Below, piece by piece: positions 61,061-64,000 of a stretch of DNA of 64,000 bases. The position numbers and the translations under genes are program-made. Source of the stretch: Bacillota bacterium (lineage in GTDB: Bacteria > Bacillota > Clostridia > Christensenellales > SZUA-584); the NCBI GenBank assembly GCA_023397655.1, contig JAEWTW010000028.1:79548-143547 (forward strand). The letters are read 5' to 3'. The notes under the pieces were generated by a model. It worked only from the letters and a program-made list of their open reading frames with translations. It ran no database searches and was not told the origin of the DNA. How positions within the stretch are numbered: the stretch's first letter is position 1; every line of letters starts with the position of its first letter.

Positions 61061-61503
61061 TATTCAATCACCTCTGCGGTTCCACCCGCGGCCGCGATCT
61101 TCTCTGCCGCCGTCTGGGTAAACTTCGCCGCCTTTACGGTCAGCTTTTTGGTAATCTCTCCATTTCCCAAAACCTTCAAGCCGTCCAACATTTTTCTGAT
61201 GATTCTTTTTTCCTTTAAAAGTTCCGCCGTCACCTCAGTGCCGTCCTCAAAACATTCAAGGTCGCTCACATTGATGGTGGCATACTCCTTTGCAAACACG
61301 TTCGTGAAGCCCCTCTTGGGAAGTCTTCTCGACAACGGCATCTGTCCGCCTTCGAAACCGGGGCGCACGCCGCCGCCGCTTCTGGACCACTGGCCGCCCT
61401 GACCGCGCGTCGAGGTCTTGCCCATGCCGGAGCCAACGCCGCGGCCCACGCGCTTTTTGGTCTTTTTAGAGCCAGGAGCCGGCTTTAATTCGTTTAATCT
61501 CAC
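61060..61503 (-). CDS. rplO: 50S ribosomal protein L15
   Basis: A 147-aa protein: MRLNELKPAPGSKKTKKRVGR start, GKTSTRGQGGQWSRSGGGVRPGFEGGQMPL in parts, RLPKRGF and the C-terminal KAAKFTQTAAEKIAAAGG. Normal length; follows rpmD. Confidence 0.97.
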   Translation of the reverse strand: MRLNELKPAPGSKKTKKRVGRGVGSGMGKTSTRGQGGQWSRSGGGVRPGFEGGQMPLSRRLPKRGFTNVFAKEYATINVSDLECFEDGTEVTAELLKEKRIIRKMLDGLKVLGNGEITKKLTVKAAKFTQTAAEKIAAAGGTAEVIE

Positions 61504-61518
61504 GACCTGCCCTCCTTT

Positions 61519-61698
61519 TTACGCTTCCAGCACCTTAACCAGGTGCGATACTTTGTTGATCATGCCGCGGATGCAGTCGTTGTCTTCGTGTTCAGCGACT
61601 GAGTTCATTTTTTTGAGACCCAGCGCTATAACCGTCGCCTTCTGATCCTTGGCGTAACCGATCGGGCTCTTCACAAGCTGTACCTTAATCTTGGCCAT
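61519..61698 (-). CDS. rpmD: 50S ribosomal protein L30
   Basis: A 59-aa protein, MAKIKVQLVKSPIGYAKDQK followed by TVIALGLKKMNS and ending MINKVSHLVKVLEA. Read directly between rpsE and rplO; AGGAGGG lies before the ATG. All residues typical of L30. Confidence 0.97.
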   Translation of the reverse strand: MAKIKVQLVKSPIGYAKDQKATVIALGLKKMNSVAEHEDNDCIRGMINKVSHLVKVLEA

Positions 61699-61708
61699 GA
61701 TGCCCTCC

Positions 61709-62275
61709 TTACTTTAACTGATCGACGCTGATCCCGCGCATCCGAGCATACTGCTCAGCGGTTTTAAGCGCTTTCAGTCCTTCTATCGTCGCTTTCACGC
61801 AGTTCACCGGCGTATTGGACCCCTGAGACTTGGTCTTGATGTCCTTCACGCCTGCCAGTTCCAGCACCGCACGCGCGGGACCGCCCGCGATAACGCCGGT
61901 ACCTTCATTAGCCGGGAACAGCAGCACACGGCCACGGCCAAATATGCCGATGACCTCGTGCGGTATTGTCGTGCCCACCAGCGGCACTTCGATCAAGCTG
62001 CGTTTGGCCTTCTGAACCGCCTTGGAGATCGCGTCCGGAATTTCCGCCGCTTTTCCAAGACCCGCGCCCACACGGCCCTTTTCGTCGCCGACAACGACAA
62101 GCGCTGTGAAGCGGAAGTTACGGCCGCCCTTGACGACCTTGGCCACGCGGTTCACATAAACCAGCTTTTCCTTAAACTCCTGCGGCTCTTCGTCCCGCTT
62201 GAAGTTCTTACGACCACCACGCGGGCCACCTTTATCGTTCTTTCTGTCGTTCTTAAATCCATCGTTCCTCTGCAC
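61709..62275 (-). CDS. rpsE: 30S ribosomal protein S5
   Basis: A 188-aa protein. The conserved part starts at FKEKLVYVNRVAKVVKGGRN and includes GKAAEIPDAISKAVQKAK, PHEVIGIFGRGRVLLFPA and GAGPARAV-like GGPARAVLELAGV. The first 25 residues are a charged Gly/Arg/Lys-rich extension often seen in clostridial S5. Confidence 0.97.
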   Translation of the reverse strand: MQRNDGFKNDRKNDKGGPRGGRKNFKRDEEPQEFKEKLVYVNRVAKVVKGGRNFRFTALVVVGDEKGRVGAGLGKAAEIPDAISKAVQKAKRSLIEVPLVGTTIPHEVIGIFGRGRVLLFPANEGTGVIAGGPARAVLELAGVKDIKTKSQGSNTPVNCVKATIEGLKALKTAEQYARMRGISVDQLK

Positions 62276-62292
62276 CAGACAAAACCTCCTTA

Positions 62293-62661
62293 CTAAAACT
62301 TCAGACCGGCTTCTCTGGCGCCGTCTGCCAACTGCTGAACCCTGCCCATATACAGGTAACCGCCGCGGTCAAATACCGCCTGCTCAATGCCCTTTGCCAG
62401 CGCCTGTCTGCCGACGGCGAGCCCTACAGCCTTGGCCGCCTCCTGCTTGGTCTTGCCTTCGATCTCCTTCTTTACGTCCGCATTCATTGTGGACGCGGAG
62501 ACCAGCGTCACACCCGCCACATCATCGATGAGCTGAGCGTAGATGTGATTGGTGCTGCGAAACACATTCAGCCGTGGCTTTTGAGCCGTGCCGGAAATCT
62601 TGTTTCGCACTCTTATGTGCCGACCTTTTCTGATCGCGTTCTTGTTCTCTTTGATAATCAC
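62293..62661 (-). CDS. rplR: 50S ribosomal protein L18
   Basis: A 122-aa 5S-rRNA-binding protein: RKGRHIRVRNKISGTAQKPR, LNVFRSTNHIYAQLIDD and the C-terminal YLYMGRVQQLADGAREAGL. Normal length and position between rplF and rpsE. Confidence 0.97.
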   Translation of the reverse strand: MIIKENKNAIRKGRHIRVRNKISGTAQKPRLNVFRSTNHIYAQLIDDVAGVTLVSASTMNADVKKEIEGKTKQEAAKAVGLAVGRQALAKGIEQAVFDRGGYLYMGRVQQLADGAREAGLKF

Positions 62662-62677
62662 TTCTCAAGCCACCTCT

Positions 62678-63214
62678 CTACATTCCGGTCTTGCCGACTT
62701 TACGCAGCACGTTCTCACCCTTGTAACGGATGCCCTTGCCTTTGTAAGGTTCCGGCGGACGGATATCGCGTATGTTGGCCGCAAACTGACCGACAGCCTG
62801 CTTGGACACGCCGGTCACCTTGATGATGGTGGTGCCTTCCACGTCCAGCTTAATGGAGTCCGTCTCAAACACTTCCACCGGATGCGAATATCCGACGTTG
62901 ATGACGATCTTGTTGCCGCTCTTCTGGACGCGGTAACCCACGCCGATGATCTCAAGCGTTTTGGTGAAGCCGTCTGTCAGGCCCGTCACCATGTTGGCCA
63001 CCAGCGCACGCGTCAGCCCGTGCATGGCCCGGCTGCGCTTGTCATCGCTGCCGCGCTTAACCAAAAGCACGCCTTCTTCCACTTCCACCTGCACCTCGGA
63101 TGGAATGCGTTCAGCCAGCTCGCCTTTGCTGCTTTTCACCCGGACCACATTCCCCTCCACCGTCACAGAGACGCCTTTGGGAAGCGTGATGGGCAGTTTA
63201 CCGATTCTCGACAT
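62678..63214 (-). CDS. rplF: 50S ribosomal protein L6
   Basis: A 178-aa protein: MSRIGKLPITLPKGVSVTVE start, GLTRALVANMVTGLTDGFTK and the C-terminal RPPEPYKGKGIRYKGENVLR. Normal length. Confidence 0.98.
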   Translation of the reverse strand: MSRIGKLPITLPKGVSVTVEGNVVRVKSSKGELAERIPSEVQVEVEEGVLLVKRGSDDKRSRAMHGLTRALVANMVTGLTDGFTKTLEIIGVGYRVQKSGNKIVINVGYSHPVEVFETDSIKLDVEGTTIIKVTGVSKQAVGQFAANIRDIRPPEPYKGKGIRYKGENVLRKVGKTGM

Positions 63215-63250
63215 TTTTATCTCCTCCGCGTTCGCGTGATTCTCTTTAGG

Positions 63251-63649
63251 CTACCACACGTAGGCGATGACTTCGCCGCCCACGCCCATCTGCCGGGCAT
63301 CACGGTCCGTCATGATGCCTTTGGATGTGGATATGATGGCAATGCCCAGCCCGCCCAGCACTTTGGGAAGCTCATCCTTGTTGGCATACACCCTCAGGCC
63401 CGGCTTGCTGATCTTCTTCAAGCCGTTGATGATGGATGAATCCTTCTCACCATACTTCAGCGTGATGCGGATGATCCCCTGCGGGCCTTCTTCTTTATAC
63501 TCATACCCTTTGATGAAGCCTTCCTTCAGCAGTATACCGGCGATCGCTTTTTTTGTCCGGGAAGCCGGCATATCGATCACTTCGTGCTTGGCTCCTATCG
63601 CATTGCGGATACGTGTGAGCATATCCGCTACAGGATCAGTTACAGGCAT
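63251..63649 (-). CDS. rpsH: 30S ribosomal protein S8
   Basis: A 132-aa protein with VADMLTRIRNAIGAKHEVID, KKISKPGLRVYANKDELPKV and the C-terminal STSKGIMTDRDARQMGVGGE. It binds the central domain of 16S rRNA. Normal length. Confidence 0.98.
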   Translation of the reverse strand: MPVTDPVADMLTRIRNAIGAKHEVIDMPASRTKKAIAGILLKEGFIKGYEYKEEGPQGIIRITLKYGEKDSSIINGLKKISKPGLRVYANKDELPKVLGGLGIAIISTSKGIMTDRDARQMGVGGEVIAYVW

Positions 63650-63685
63650 TAATGTTACCTCCTTGTTTTATCGAACACAAAAAGC

Positions 63686-63871
63686 TTACCAGCTCGCTTT
63701 TCTCACGCCGGGTATTTCACCCTTGTAAGCAAGCTCACGGAAACAGATACGGCAGATGCCATACTTGCGCAGCACCGAATGCGGACGTCCGCAAATGCTG
63801 CAGCGCGTGTAGTTTCTCGTGGAAAACTTCGAGCCTCTCTGCTGTTTGTTTATCATCGACTTCTTAGCCAC
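63686..63871 (-). CDS. rpsN: 30S ribosomal protein S14, zinc type
   Basis: A 61-aa type Z S14 with CSICGRPHSVLRKYGICRIC, the four-cysteine zinc site, and the C-terminal YKGEIPGVRKASW. The short zinc form fits Gram-positive bacteria. Confidence 0.98.
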   Translation of the reverse strand: MAKKSMINKQQRGSKFSTRNYTRCSICGRPHSVLRKYGICRICFRELAYKGEIPGVRKASW

Positions 63872-63883
63872 GCTATTTCCTCC

Positions 63884-64000
63884 TTAACGCTTGAAAGGCA
63901 TGCCGAGCAGCGTCAGCAGCTCTCTGGCTTCCTCGTCCGTTTGCGCCGTCGTCACCATCACGATATCCATGCCGCGGATCTTATCCACGTTGTCATAGAC
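63884..64000 (-). CDS. rplE: 50S ribosomal protein L5, C-terminal end (partial)
   Basis: The last 38 codons read VYDNVDKIRGMDIVMVTTA, then TDEEARELLTLLGMPFKR, the known C-terminus of L5. The rest lies beyond the window edge. Twelve bases separate the stop from the rpsN start. Confidence 0.95.
   Translation of the reverse strand, partial: VYDNVDKIRGMDIVMVTTAQTDEEARELLTLLGMPFKR

Overview
The window looks like the chromosome of a fairly GC-rich, endospore-forming Clostridia-type Firmicute. The evidence is a murA-spoIID-M23 (SpoIIQ-like) sporulation cluster, cysteine-rich (zinc, C+) forms of S4, S14 and L36, a zinc-type adenylate kinase, an rplQ-ecfA1-ecfA2-ecfT-truA arrangement, YesM/YesN-type sugar regulation and MsmX/UgpC-type sugar ATPases. 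No tRNA, rRNA, CRISPR array, IS element or prophage was seen.

Region by region. (1) 1-3220, plus strand: a 5'-truncated Rossmann/RyR-domain protein, an M48-type metallopeptidase with a C-terminal zinc ribbon, an 83-aa unknown and a second zinc-ribbon protein form a tight operon of unknown purpose. (2) 3282-17740, minus strand: a catabolic operon that seems complete for N,N'-diacetylchitobiose. It holds a GH94 chitobiose phosphorylase, a phosphohexosamine mutase-type enzyme, an atypical ROK-like kinase, NagA, NagB, a YesM-type histidine kinase, a binding protein, two permeases, a YesN-type response regulator and the ATPase. Both candidate promoters, before the phosphorylase and before the binding protein, carry the same about 33-bp element. 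(3) 17884-20445, minus: a cobalamin riboswitch precedes a URO-D/MtaA-like protein fused to a thioredoxin-fold domain, followed by a CobW-family GTPase with an altered cysteine motif. (4) 20540-32902, minus: an L-rhamnose operon (LacI regulator, ABC importer, mutarotase, kinase, isomerase, class II aldolase). It also contains two URO-D-superfamily genes, one of them translationally coupled to rhaB. (5) 33099-37720: a minus-strand operon of two zinc dehydrogenases, an Rpe-like epimerase and a TIM-barrel isomerase, divergent from a DeoR-type regulator, probably for an unidentified sugar or polyol. (6) 37779-43500: small unknown protein, GNAT protein, YgjP-like metalloprotein, then murA, spoIID and an M23 sporulation peptidase with a SigF-like promoter. 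(7) 43533-54575, minus: acidic-repeat zinc-ribbon membrane protein, serS, PTS IIC-like protein, argS, phosphoribosyltransferase, YdcF-like protein, truA and the ECF module. Two copies of a triple-hairpin repeat lie in this region. (8) 54678-64000, minus: the spc/alpha ribosomal protein region from rplE (cut by the window edge) to rplQ, with secY, adk, map, a KOW protein, infA and rpoA.

How the genes work together: imported chitobiose would be split by phosphate into GlcNAc-1-P and GlcNAc, both would be turned into GlcNAc-6-P, and NagA and NagB would deliver fructose-6-P and ammonia. Rhamnose would be imported, mutarotated, isomerised, phosphorylated and cleaved to DHAP and lactaldehyde. The least explained parts are the three URO-D-like proteins (one under B12 control, two in the rhamnose operon) and the RyR/M48 operon. 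All functional statements come from reading motifs, lengths and gene order; no database search was run.
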